DNA from: Rugosimonospora africana
GTDB lineage: Bacteria; Actinomycetota; Actinomycetes; Mycobacteriales; Micromonosporaceae
Assembly (NCBI RefSeq): GCF_016862975.1
Contig: NZ_BONZ01000068.1
Coordinates: 62,001 to 126,000 of the forward strand
DNA length: 64,000 nt
Direction: 5' to 3'
A program made the position numbers and the translations under genes. Shown one piece after another: positions 35,170 through 43,598 of this stretch (position 1 is its first letter; each line of letters begins with the position of its first letter). Under the pieces are notes generated by a model. It made no database searches. It worked only from the letters and a program-made list of their open reading frames with translations, and had not been told where the DNA came from.

Positions 35170-36498
35170 ATGCCGCTGACCGTCGACCTCAGCGTCTCCG
35201 AGCTGGCCAACACCCGGTTCGCCATCTCGCCGCTCTCGGAGACCGTGTCCGGACTGCAACTGCTCGGCGCCCGGTGGCTCGCCCAGCGGCGCGGCCAGCG
35301 CCGTGACCAGTGGCGCGGCCAGTGGCGCGGCCGACCCGGATCGCAGGACAGCAACCTGCGCTGGATCCGTTGGGCGACGGATGAACTCGCGGCGCGTCCG
35401 CTCACGCTGCCGTACACCTGGCCGTTGATCGTCGGCGACCGGCCTAGCTGGCCGCAGTTCCTGGTTCCCGCGCCGCTCGGCGCGCGGACCACCATTGACG
35501 ACGACCTCGCCGCGATGTGCCGGACCACCGCCCGGCAGGTCCGCGCCAGCCTGCGTCGGGTGTTCGGCGCAGACCTCCCAGACGCCGTTCCGCCCGCCGA
35601 GCCGGACGCCGTGCCTGAAGCAGCGCCGCCCGCCGAGCCGGACGCCGAGCCTGAAGCAGCGCCGCGCGCTGTGTCGCCCCCCGCGCCTGACGCGGCGCCA
35701 GATGCCTTGCCAGATGCCGTGGCGGAACTCGCCGCGCGACCGGCCGCCGGACTCCAGGCGATCGCGGCCGAGTTGCGCGAGGCGTACGACCGGCTCATCG
35801 CGCCGCACTGGCCACGCATCCGGGCCGTGCTCGACGCCGACATCGCCTACCGAGCAAGGCGTCTGGCGGCCGGCGGAGTCGAGCGGCTGTTCGCCGACCT
35901 GCACCCGGACCTGCGATGGCACGATGGGCGTCTGACGCTGCACAACTGGCGGAGCGGGCAGGTGTCGCGGGCGACGGCGCCCGGTGGCCTGGTGCTGCTG
36001 CCAGTCGTGTTGGGCACGTCGTACCCGCAGGTAAAGCTGCACACCTCGACGCAGACCACGGTGCGCTACCCGGCCCGCGGCGCCGGCACGCTGTGGTCGA
36101 CGACGCTCCGGTCGGCGGCGCTACAGTCGGCCGGCACCCAGTCGATGCCAGAGGCTGGGGGGTGCTCGCCCTCGCCACAACCCTGCTCCGGCTATGCTCC
36201 CCCGGGCAGCGCGATCCGCCTGCTCGGCCGGCACCGGGCCGAGTTGTTGGCGGCGCTGCGCTCCCCCGCGACGACCACCGACCTCGCCCGCGCGCTGCGC
36301 GTGTCGCCCAGCGCGGTGTCACAACACCTGCGGGTACTGCGAGACAGCGGCCTGGTCGCCACCGAGCGGAGCGGGCGCAGCGTGCTGTACCTGACCACCG
36401 AACGCGGGCTGGATCTGCTGGAGCCGGCGCCGGGCCCACCACCGACGGGCCCACCACCGAGGGACCTACCATGGATGGATGGTCAGCGTCAGCGGTGA
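35170..36498 (+). CDS. DUF5937/ArsR-type transcription regulator
   Basis: The 442-residue protein pairs a DUF5937-like N-terminal region (starting LTVDLSVSELANTRFAISPL) with a C-terminal ArsR winged helix at about 350-420 (TTTDLARALRVSPSAVSQHL and LYLTTERG). Between them is a Pro/Ala/Glu linker made of two nearly identical 36-bp units (35593-35664) plus weaker copies. Its last 20 bases overlap the methyltransferase gene, so the two are coupled. Family members usually repress an adjacent exporter or enzyme; the divergent MFS gene 180 bases away is a likely target. Confidence 0.8.
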   Translation: MPLTVDLSVSELANTRFAISPLSETVSGLQLLGARWLAQRRGQRRDQWRGQWRGRPGSQDSNLRWIRWATDELAARPLTLPYTWPLIVGDRPSWPQFLVPAPLGARTTIDDDLAAMCRTTARQVRASLRRVFGADLPDAVPPAEPDAVPEAAPPAEPDAEPEAAPRAVSPPAPDAAPDALPDAVAELAARPAAGLQAIAAELREAYDRLIAPHWPRIRAVLDADIAYRARRLAAGGVERLFADLHPDLRWHDGRLTLHNWRSGQVSRATAPGGLVLLPVVLGTSYPQVKLHTSTQTTVRYPARGAGTLWSTTLRSAALQSAGTQSMPEAGGCSPSPQPCSGYAPPGSAIRLLGRHRAELLAALRSPATTTDLARALRVSPSAVSQHLRVLRDSGLVATERSGRSVLYLTTERGLDLLEPAPGPPPTGPPPRDLPWMDGQRQR

Positions 36499-37318
36499 GA
36501 TCGCCGCCAACCAGGCCAACTGGGACGAGCGAGTACCGTCGCACCTGGTGGCGTACGGTGTTGACGAGTTCATCGCCGACCCCGGCCGCATCAGCGCCAC
36601 CGTCCGCGACGACCTGCCGCTGCTGAGCCCGCACCTGCCGGGCCGGTCTCCCGCCGGACTGACGCTGCTGCACCTGCAATGTCACATCGGGCTGGACACG
36701 CTGTCCTGGGCCCGGTTGGGCGCCGCGGTCACCGGCCTCGATTTCTCAGCGGCCTCGATAGCCGCCGCTCGGAATGTCGCGGATCGGGCCGGCCTACCCG
36801 CGCGGTTCATCCACAGCGAGATCGACCACGCCGCCTCGGCGTGCCGCGACCGGTTCGACGTCATCTACACGGGAATCGGCGCTCTGTGCTGGCTGCCAGA
36901 CCTGACCCGATGGGCACGGGTTATCGCCGAACTCCTGGCGCCCGGTGGCGTCTTCTACGTCCGTGACTCCCACCCGATGCTGAACAGCGTGGACGACGAG
37001 CGCGACGACGACGTGCTGGTCGTCAGCCGGCCATATTTCGCCGGCCGTCCCCTGCGCTACGACGAAGGCACCACGTACGCCGACGGCAGCGTGCGGCTCA
37101 CCAACGCCACCACGTACGAATGGCAGCACTCGCTGTCGGAGATCGTCCAGTCGCTGCTCGACGCCGGGCTCGCCCTGACCTCGCTCACCGAGCACCGGAC
37201 CATCCCCTGGCGGGCGCTGCCCGTGCTGGTCAGGAGCGAGCACGGCTGGGTCCTGCCGGAGGGCTCGGACCGGCTGCCGCTGACGTTCTCGCTGACCGCC
37301 ACCAAGTCGGTCGGATAG
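36479..37318 (+). CDS. class I SAM-dependent methyltransferase
   Basis: The 279-residue protein has the Rossmann methyltransferase motifs: motif I LHLQCHIGLDTLSWARLGA, the acidic end of strand 2 in VTGLDFSAASI, FDVIYTGIGALCWLPDLTRW, and LAPGGVFYVRDSHPML. The substrate-side C-terminal part (WQHSLSEIVQSLLDAGL, then LTEHRTIPW) is typical of small-molecule enzymes. It begins 20 bases before the end of the ArsR-type regulator gene. The first codons lie in a tract of repeated GGGCCCACCACCGA, so ATG 36479 needs care. The substrate is unknown. Confidence 0.85.
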   Translation: MVSVSGEIAANQANWDERVPSHLVAYGVDEFIADPGRISATVRDDLPLLSPHLPGRSPAGLTLLHLQCHIGLDTLSWARLGAAVTGLDFSAASIAAARNVADRAGLPARFIHSEIDHAASACRDRFDVIYTGIGALCWLPDLTRWARVIAELLAPGGVFYVRDSHPMLNSVDDERDDDVLVVSRPYFAGRPLRYDEGTTYADGSVRLTNATTYEWQHSLSEIVQSLLDAGLALTSLTEHRTIPWRALPVLVRSEHGWVLPEGSDRLPLTFSLTATKSVG

Positions 37319-37654
37319 CGCCCTCCACGCGCGACGCACCTTCGCGACCTACCGACGCACGTGCTGGTCGAGGACGAGCACGGCTGATTCCCTCCGGAGG
37401 AGCGGACCCGCAAGCCACAGTCGTTCCCCCCGCCGGGGCACTACGTTTCGCGGGTGCGTCGAGGGGTTCACCCTTGGCAAGCGCGGGTTGCCACGCCTAA
37501 GACGTAGGCGTACGTTGATGGAACCTCAGCGATGATCTAGAACAGTCTCGTCGCGCGGGCTCGGACGATGGCGCGCGGAGCCGGTCACCCGCCCACGTCC
37601 AGCTGTGGCGTCCCCTCAACCGTTCCGGAACCACACACACGAAAGTAGGGCCCG
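37319..37654. promoter_or_regulatory. leader and promoter region of the S8 peptidase
   Basis: This 336-base gap has no convincing gene. It contains the inverted repeat CGCCTA-AGACG-TAGGCG (37494-37510) followed by an AT-richer stretch, GTACGTTGATGGAACC, the most likely promoter area. A GTCGCGCGGGCTCGG-type stretch follows. The Shine-Dalgarno-like GAAAGTAGGG lies just before the start codon at 37655. Confidence 0.4.
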
Positions 37655-40318
37655 GTGCGCAGACCTCGCTTAGCTACCGCAACCGCTTCCCTGACCCTGG
37701 GCGCTGCCCTGGTGCTGTTCGGCACCACGGCACCCGCCGGCGCAGACCCCGGCCCGTCCGCCGCCCCCGCGCTCGATGGTGCCGACGCCGGTGGTGCGGT
37801 CATCGTGGTACTGAAGAACCAGCACACGGACATCACCCTCAAGGAGCACGGCGCGCAGCGCACCGCGACCACCCGGTCGGAGCAGAGTTCGATCGTGTCG
37901 GACATCAAGGCCAGCGGCGGCACCGGCATCACTCAGTTGGTCAGCGTGAACGCGGTCGCGGCGCACGTTTCGGCCGCCGAGGTGGACCGGCTGCGCCGCA
38001 ACCCCGCTGTCAGCAAGGTGGTTCCGGACGATTCCATCCTGGTACCGCCGACGATCAGCACCCCGCACGGGAAGCCGGCGAAGCTCGATCCGAAGCTGTG
38101 CCCGACCGATCCGGCCAAGCCGCTGCTCGAACCGGAAGCGCTGGCGGTGACGCACACCGAGACGGGCGTGAAGAACGACAAGCAGCAGGCCGCCCTGGTA
38201 TCCACCGGCAAGGGCGTCATCGTCGCCAACGACGGCATCAACGCGCTGGCCGGCAACCCGAACTTCGTGCGGGCGGACGGATCGCACGTGGTACTGGACG
38301 CCCCGGACTACACGCGGGACGCCAGCGACGGCGAGTACTACGGTGACGCCTCGTCGATCGCCGGCCAGGGCCTGGTGACCTACGACTTCTCGAAGGAGTT
38401 GCCGTTCTCCGGCCTACCGGCCGGCTGCACCTTCCGCATCAAGGGGGTCGCGCCGGACGCCTCGCTGGTCGACACGTCGCTCATCGACACTCCGCCGAGC
38501 GCCGACGGCGAGGCCGCGCCCGAGTCCGAGTCGCAGATCGTCGCCGGCATCGACCGCGCGGTGGTACAGGAGCACGCCGACGTCATCTCCGAGTCGTACG
38601 GCTACCGCCAGCAGCCCGGCCGGTACTCGGTGTTCTACGCGGCCAACGACGCGGCGGTGGCGGCCGGCGTCACCGTGGTGGTGTCCTCCGGCGACAGCGG
38701 CGTGTCCGGCACGGTGTCCTCGCCGGCGACCGACCCGAACGTCATCGCGGTCGGCGGTACCAACACGCTGCGCCTGCTCAGCCAGGCGTACGGCTACACC
38801 AACTGGACCAACGACAACATCACCCCGCTGTCCTCCGGCGGTACCGCGCCCAACAACCGCGTGGTCGACCTGGTCGCACCGGGCTACGGCGGCGAGGCCG
38901 CGTGCAGCCCGACCGGCAGCGACTGTCCGACGAACACGCAGACCGAGGCGTTCGGCGGCACCAGCCAGTCGTGTCCGCTGGTGGCCGGCGCGGTGGCCGA
39001 TGTCATCCAGGCGTACGCCGACACCCACAACGGCACCAAGCCCGCCCCGGCGCTCATCAAGCAGATCCTCACCAGCACCGCTGACGACATCGGCGCGCCG
39101 GCCGACGAGCAGGGCGCCGGGCAGCTGAACGTGTACGCCGCCGTCCGCGCCGCCCAGCAGCAACCGGGCAGCGGCAAGGCGATCCAGCTCGCTCCGTCGG
39201 ACTCCGCCAGCCTGGTCGCCTCGCCCAGCCAGCTCGACATCACCGCCGCCGCCGGAACCAGCAAGCAGTCCGTGACGCTGTTCAACACGAGCCAGGTGCC
39301 CGCCCTGGTGACCGGTGCCTACCGCTCGCTCGGCGCGGCCAAGCAGATCGGGAAGACGGTCACCGAGCCGGTCAGCGCGCCGGACCCGAGCCTGCCGGTG
39401 CCGGCGGAGGGTGCCACCGCCGCCACGCCCATCAGGTTCACCGTGCCGGCCGGGTTGGACCGGCTGAACGCCGACATGCTCATCCCGGATCCCACGAACT
39501 CCACCATCCTGTCGTTCACCCTCATCGACCCGGCCGGGAAACTGACCCAGATCTCGTACGACTACGGGACCCCACCGACCCGCGCCGGACAGCTCGGTAC
39601 CGTCTCGAACATCCAGCACGTCGAGGTCGCCGCCCCGAAGGCCGGGAAGTGGACGGCGAAAATCCTGTGGGCGAACGGCCGCGCGCACCTGCAGTCGCCG
39701 CCCAACGTCCCCGGTACGTTCACCGGTGACATCTCCTTCCGGGTCACCGGCCAGCACTACGTCCTCAGCCCGGCGGTCGGCCTGGTCCTCATCCCGGCTC
39801 ACTCCAGCGTCAGCGTGCCGCTTCGGGTCGCCATGCCGGCCGCGCCCGGCGACCACCCGGAGTCGGTGCAGTTCGTCGGGTCCACCGGGGCGCGGACGTC
39901 ACTGCCGATCGCCCGCCGTACGCTGATCCCGCCGGCCGGTGGCGCGTTCACCACGACCATCACCAGCAGCGTCGGCCGTGGCGTCGGGCAGATCAGCACG
40001 TACAACGTCGATGTGCCGCAAGGCAAGCAGGACCTGGACGTCACGTTCCACACGGCGGACGCCAGCGCCGACAACAAGTACACGTTCTTTCTGATCGACC
40101 CGAACGGTACGGTGGTCGCCCGCGCCACCACACCGACCACGGACAGCTCGGGTGCGTCGGTGGCTGACGCCACCCTGGTCGCGCCGGCCCCGGTCGCCGG
40201 GCGCTGGGAGATCGACGTGGAGCTGAACCTGACCGTCAGCGGGAAGGAGTTCACCCAGACGGTCGCCGGTACGGTCGCCTACGACCAGGCACCCGCCAGC
40301 CCTGCCGTCGTGAGATAA
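37655..40318 (+). CDS. secreted S8-like peptidase with atypical active site
   Basis: The 887-residue exported protein starts with a signal peptide (to about residue 30) and a subtilase pro-domain-like region (to about 130). The peptidase fold follows: Asp193 in VANDGI and nucleophile Ser437 in FGGTSQSCP. The usual subtilase H-G-T block is replaced by GEYYGDASSIAGQG, so no catalytic His is seen; Glu227 and Asp231 form an E-x-x-x-D pair as in sedolisins, and the oxyanion site has S-S-G-D-S-G. Beta-sandwich domains (about 490-887) fill the C-terminal half. Related actinobacterial proteins with G-E-x-F-G-D are known to me, so this is probably a conserved subgroup. It stands alone with its own terminator. 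Confidence 0.85.
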   Translation: MRRPRLATATASLTLGAALVLFGTTAPAGADPGPSAAPALDGADAGGAVIVVLKNQHTDITLKEHGAQRTATTRSEQSSIVSDIKASGGTGITQLVSVNAVAAHVSAAEVDRLRRNPAVSKVVPDDSILVPPTISTPHGKPAKLDPKLCPTDPAKPLLEPEALAVTHTETGVKNDKQQAALVSTGKGVIVANDGINALAGNPNFVRADGSHVVLDAPDYTRDASDGEYYGDASSIAGQGLVTYDFSKELPFSGLPAGCTFRIKGVAPDASLVDTSLIDTPPSADGEAAPESESQIVAGIDRAVVQEHADVISESYGYRQQPGRYSVFYAANDAAVAAGVTVVVSSGDSGVSGTVSSPATDPNVIAVGGTNTLRLLSQAYGYTNWTNDNITPLSSGGTAPNNRVVDLVAPGYGGEAACSPTGSDCPTNTQTEAFGGTSQSCPLVAGAVADVIQAYADTHNGTKPAPALIKQILTSTADDIGAPADEQGAGQLNVYAAVRAAQQQPGSGKAIQLAPSDSASLVASPSQLDITAAAGTSKQSVTLFNTSQVPALVTGAYRSLGAAKQIGKTVTEPVSAPDPSLPVPAEGATAATPIRFTVPAGLDRLNADMLIPDPTNSTILSFTLIDPAGKLTQISYDYGTPPTRAGQLGTVSNIQHVEVAAPKAGKWTAKILWANGRAHLQSPPNVPGTFTGDISFRVTGQHYVLSPAVGLVLIPAHSSVSVPLRVAMPAAPGDHPESVQFVGSTGARTSLPIARRTLIPPAGGAFTTTITSSVGRGVGQISTYNVDVPQGKQDLDVTFHTADASADNKYTFFLIDPNGTVVARATTPTTDSSGASVADATLVAPAPVAGRWEIDVELNLTVSGKEFTQTVAGTVAYDQAPASPAVVR

Positions 40319-40340
40319 CACCGAGTCGGCGGTACCCGAC

Positions 40341-40393
40341 CGAAACAGCGCCCCGGGGACCCGGATCCTACGGTCCCCCGGGGCGCTGTTTCG
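40341..40393 (+). terminator. hairpin after the S8 peptidase gene
   Basis: A long stem, CGAAACAGCGCCCCGGGGACC (read to 40361) against GGTCCCCCGGGGCGCTGTTTCG (to 40393), pairs with one bulged C and a 10-base loop. It starts 23 bases after the S8 peptidase stop. The convergent GNAT gene ends at 40445, so it can serve both directions. Confidence 0.85.
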
Positions 40394-40444
40394 TGCTCGG
40401 CGACGACCGGCAGCGCCGTCACAGGGCGATCGGGCGGATCGCGG

Positions 40445-40900
40445 TCACAGGTCTTTGGCCAGGTTGCGGCCGGTCTCGGTGAAGCCCAGCTGCTCGTAGA
40501 GGGCTCGGGCGCCGGTGTTGTGGGCGAACACGTGCAGACCGATTCTGGTCAGCGCGTTGTCGTGGCACCAGCGCTCGGCGGCCAGCATGATCGCGCGGCC
40601 GTAGCCCTGACGGCGTACGTCGGGTTCGACGGCGATGTTGTAGACGAACGCGGTGTTGCGGGTGACTTTGACCCAGAGGAAACCGACCCGGCGGTCGCCG
40701 TCGTAGGCGTACCAGAAATGGTGGTCAGGGGTCGCGGACTCGTTGGGAAGCAGCTGCGCGTAGGTGTCGGCGGCGTTGCGCTCCGCGTCCTGTGCCGACT
40801 GGCCCGATGCGATGACACTCTGCGCGTAGTGCGCCTCGGCCTCGGCCCGCCACGGCTTGTACTGATCCTCGGTCATCGGCTCCAGCCGCACATCGGTCAT
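40445..40900 (-). CDS. GNAT-family acetyltransferase
   Basis: The 151-residue protein has the GNAT fold: FWYAYDGDRRVGFLWVKV strands, the acetyl-CoA loop in VEPDVRRQGYGRAIML, and NTGARALYEQLGFTETGRNL at the end. It transfers an acetyl group from acetyl-CoA to a small molecule or N-terminus; the acceptor is unknown. The start is the ATG at 40900, 54 bases from the divergent LLM oxidoreductase start. Confidence 0.88.
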   Translation of the reverse strand: MTDVRLEPMTEDQYKPWRAEAEAHYAQSVIASGQSAQDAERNAADTYAQLLPNESATPDHHFWYAYDGDRRVGFLWVKVTRNTAFVYNIAVEPDVRRQGYGRAIMLAAERWCHDNALTRIGLHVFAHNTGARALYEQLGFTETGRNLAKDL

Positions 40901-40954
40901 GACCGACAACCTACGCGGTCCGGTTTTGTCGGTGCCTGGTGACATGATGCCGCC

Positions 40955-41821
40955 ATGCGGTATTCGGTTAATGTTCCCAATTTCGGAGAGTTCGCGGCGC
41001 CGGAGGTCTTCGCCGAGGTAGCCCGCCGGGCGGAGGAGGCCGGGTGGGACGCGCTGCTGGTGTGGGACCACATCGTCGAGCAGAAGGACGTGCACCGGGA
41101 GATCGCCGATCCCTGGATCCTGCTCACCGCCGCGGCCCTGGCCACCCGCCGGATCCGGCTGGGCACCGCGATCACGCCGGTGGCCCGGCGACGTCCGTCC
41201 AAGCTGGCCAGAGAGGTGACCACGCTCGACCGGCTGACCGGCGGCCGTATGATCCTCGGCGCCGCACTGGGCGCGCCGGTCGACGACGAATACGGAAGCT
41301 TCGGTGACACGACCGACACCCGGGTGCTCGCCGAACGCCTGGACGAGGGCCTGCACGCATTGGATCTGCTCTGGTCCGGTGAGCCGGTGACCTACCGGGG
41401 CAACCAGGTCACGGTCGACGACGTGGTCTTCCTGCCGACCCCGGTGCAGCGTCCCCGGGTACCGATCTGGGTCGGAGGCGCCTGGCCGAACAAGGCGCCG
41501 ATGCGCCGGGCGGCACGCTGGGACGGGGCCATCCCCGCCATGGAGGGGTTCACGGACGCGCGCCCGCCGGAGGTGCACCAGGTCCGGGACCTGGTGCTGT
41601 TCCTGCGCGGCTGCCGGGCGGAGTACGGGCTCGCGGACCAGCCGTTCGACATCGTCATCGGCGGCAAGAGCCCCACCGTGCCGGCGGCTGCCCGCGACCT
41701 TGTCGGCCCGCTCGCGGACCTCGGGGTCACCTGGTGGGCCGAGCAGCTGCCCTGGGGCGATGACTTGGAGCGCGCCGAGCCCATCCTGCGCCGGATCGAA
41801 CAGGGCCCGCCCCGCATCTGA
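40955..41821 (+). CDS. F420-dependent LLM-class oxidoreductase
   Basis: The 288-residue luciferase-like TIM barrel has the marks of F420-type members: a short start RYSVNVPNFGEFA, WDALLVWDHI, TAAALATRRIRLGTAITPVA, LDRLTGGRMILGAALGAP and VPIWVGGAWPNKAPM. It likely uses F420 (or FMN) to reduce or oxidise a small cytosolic molecule. It is short, near 290 residues, as in the actinobacterial subgroup. The stop is followed at once by a 17-bp tandem repeat (CGCATCTGACCCACCCC) that includes the last codons. Confidence 0.85.
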   Translation: MRYSVNVPNFGEFAAPEVFAEVARRAEEAGWDALLVWDHIVEQKDVHREIADPWILLTAAALATRRIRLGTAITPVARRRPSKLAREVTTLDRLTGGRMILGAALGAPVDDEYGSFGDTTDTRVLAERLDEGLHALDLLWSGEPVTYRGNQVTVDDVVFLPTPVQRPRVPIWVGGAWPNKAPMRRAARWDGAIPAMEGFTDARPPEVHQVRDLVLFLRGCRAEYGLADQPFDIVIGGKSPTVPAAARDLVGPLADLGVTWWAEQLPWGDDLERAEPILRRIEQGPPRI

Positions 41822-42060
41822 CCCACCCCGCATCTGACCCACCCCGCATCCGATCCGCCCGTGCGAGCGCGGCGAGTACCCGAGCACGGGCCGCTCGACG
41901 TATGGCGGCCGCGCCGCACGTGCGCGGGTCTCGCGCGGCGCGGCCTCACCCTGCGCGGGTCTCGCGCCACGGCCGCTGCGCGGGCGTCGCGTGCCATGCG
42001 CCCGGTGCGGGCGTCGCGTGCCATGCCCCCCGGTGCGGGCCTCGCGCGGCGCGGGCGGCC
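41822..42060. repeat. GC-rich tandem repeats downstream of LLM gene
   Basis: No gene is visible in 41822-42120. The first 40 bases finish a 17-bp repeat begun in the gene. About 41925-42057 holds five loose copies of a unit near 28 bp with the words GCGCGGGTCTCGCG and GCGGGCGTCGCGTGCCATGC. The sequence then returns to ordinary composition before the PadR promoter. Confidence 0.65.
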
Positions 42061-42121
42061 TCCGGTCGGCCGCGCCAGCCTCGCCGGCCGCCGGGATTCC
42101 GACGACGGACACCGCCCGGGC

Positions 42122-42166
42122 TTGACAGCTAGGGGGATAACCGTTAGGTATAGCTAACGGTTATCC
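42122..42166 (+). promoter_or_regulatory. PadR promoter with overlapping palindromic operator
   Basis: A -35-like TTGACA (42122-42127) and, 17 bases on, a -10-like TAGGTA (42145-42150) form a sigma-70-type promoter. A perfect inverted repeat, GGATAACCGTTAG (42135-42147) and CTAACGGTTATCC (42154-42166) with 6 bases between, covers the -10 element. Binding there would block transcription of the PadR-ABC-FtsX operon, so this is probably the PadR autoregulation site. Confidence 0.75.
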
Positions 42167-42171
42167 AGTGG

Positions 42172-42216
42172 GCAGTAATTCCGGGGCCGGTAATTCCGGG
42201 AGCGGTAATTCCGAGG
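42172..42216. repeat. three 15-bp repeats with core GTAATTCCG
   Basis: GTAATTCCGGG, GTAATTCCGGG and GTAATTCCGAG occur at 42175, 42190 and 42205, exactly 15 bp apart, between the PadR operator and the PadR start. They are AT-richer than their surroundings. The last copy, with flanks (GCGGTAATTCCGAG), is identical over 14 bases to 19630-19643. Confidence 0.75.
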
Positions 42217-42237
42217 GGCGGGTGTCCGGGGGGTGTC

Positions 42238-42765
42238 ATGCAGCAGGAAGTAGTACTGGCGATGCTGGCCAAGGAGCCCTCGCACGGATACCAGCTGCGT
42301 GCACGGCTGCGCGACGCGCTCGGCCCTCTCGGCGACGCGATGAACGCCGGGCAGGTCTATGTCACGCTGACCCGGCTGGAGAAGGCCGGGCTGTTGGCGG
42401 TCGAGACGCCAGCCGACGGCACCGACCGATCGGATCGCAAGGTGTACGCGCTCACCGCCAGCGGCCAACAGCGAGTCGCCGAGTGGATCGCCGAGCTGAG
42501 CTGGCCGAGACCCGACCTCGCGGAGTTCCATCTCAAGTTGATCGCGGCCGCGTCGGCCGGGCTGGCCGACCCGCTCACCATCGTCGACACCCAGCGCCGC
42601 GAACTGCTGCGCCGGCTGCGTGACGCCCAGCGCGCCGCCCTGGCCGAGTCGGACCGCTCGGATGCGGCTCTGTTGTTGGAGGGCATCGTGCTCCGGCTGC
42701 AGGCGGACCTGCGCTGGCTCGAGGCATGCGAAAGGACCTGGAGCCACCGGAGGGGTCGATCGTGA
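42238..42765 (+). CDS. PadR-family regulator
   Basis: The 175-residue protein has the PadR winged helix: VVLAMLAKEPSHGYQLRARL, GQVYVTLTRLEKAGLL and KVYALTASGQQRVAEW, followed by a C-terminal helix for dimer formation. It should bind the palindrome at 42135-42166 and repress its own operon. Its stop overlaps the start of the ABC ATPase gene by 4 bases (GTGA). PadR regulators beside MacB-like ABC exporters typically sense antimicrobial or membrane stress. Confidence 0.9.
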   Translation: MQQEVVLAMLAKEPSHGYQLRARLRDALGPLGDAMNAGQVYVTLTRLEKAGLLAVETPADGTDRSDRKVYALTASGQQRVAEWIAELSWPRPDLAEFHLKLIAAASAGLADPLTIVDTQRRELLRRLRDAQRAALAESDRSDAALLLEGIVLRLQADLRWLEACERTWSHRRGRS

Positions 42766-43592
42766 GCAACGCCGCGAACACAAACCCCGCCAACGCAAAC
42801 ACCGACGCGAACGCCCCTCACGCAAACGCCGCCGATACGAGGGTCGCCGACATGAACGCCGCCAGCATGTCCGTGCTTCGCACCCGCGGGTTGCGCAAGG
42901 AGTACGGCAGGGGGGACGGACTGGTACGCGCCGTCGACGGGGTCGATCTCGACATCGGTGCCGGAGAGACGGTAGCGGTGATGGGCCCCAGCGGCTGCGG
43001 GAAGTCCACGCTGCTGCACCTGCTCGGCGGGCTGGACCGGCCGTCGGGTGGCGAGGTGTCGCTGAATGGCCGTCGCATCGACGACATCGGGGAGAGGGCT
43101 CTGGCCCGCATGCGACGGACTTCCGTCGGCTTCGTCTTCCAGTCCTTTCACCTGATGGAGGAACTCACCGCGGTGGAGAACATCGAGCTGCCGGCGCTGC
43201 TGGCCCGTCGCTCGCCCCGGGCCGCGCGACGACGCGCGACGGCGCTGCTGGAGCAGGTCGGGCTCGCCGACCGGGCGCGTTTCCTGCCGTCCGCGCTGTC
43301 GGGTGGCCAGCGGCAGCGGATCGCGATCGCGCGCGCGTTGAGCAACGAACCGTCGGTCGTCCTCGCCGACGAGCCGACCGGAAATCTGGACAGCGCCGCC
43401 GCCCTGGATGTCCTCCGGCTCTTCGAAAGGTTGCACGAGTCCGGGCAGACGCTGGTCATCGTCACTCACGACGCGCGGATCGCGGCGACCGCGGACCGGA
43501 TGATCTCGATGCGTGACGGCGCGTTCGTGGACGAGACCAGGCTGTCCGGTGGCACCGGGCAGCTCGGCGTGTTCATCGGGCTGGAGGACTGA
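42762..43592 (+). CDS. MacB/LolD-type ABC exporter ATPase
   Basis: The 276-residue ATPase has Walker A GPSGCGKST, the LSGGQRQRIAIARAL signature, Walker B VVLADEPTGNLD and the H-loop IVTHD. Relatives of the MacB/FtsE group pair with an FtsX-like permease, which follows after 6 bases. The first 35 residues are an Asn/Ala-rich extension (N-A-A-N-T-N-P-A-N-A-N-T) encoded by GCGAACGCC-type repeats. The GTG start at 42762, preceded by GGAGGGG, overlaps the PadR stop. Confidence 0.92.
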   Translation: MSNAANTNPANANTDANAPHANAADTRVADMNAASMSVLRTRGLRKEYGRGDGLVRAVDGVDLDIGAGETVAVMGPSGCGKSTLLHLLGGLDRPSGGEVSLNGRRIDDIGERALARMRRTSVGFVFQSFHLMEELTAVENIELPALLARRSPRAARRRATALLEQVGLADRARFLPSALSGGQRQRIAIARALSNEPSVVLADEPTGNLDSAAALDVLRLFERLHESGQTLVIVTHDARIAATADRMISMRDGAFVDETRLSGGTGQLGVFIGLED

Positions 43593-43598
43593 GAAGCC

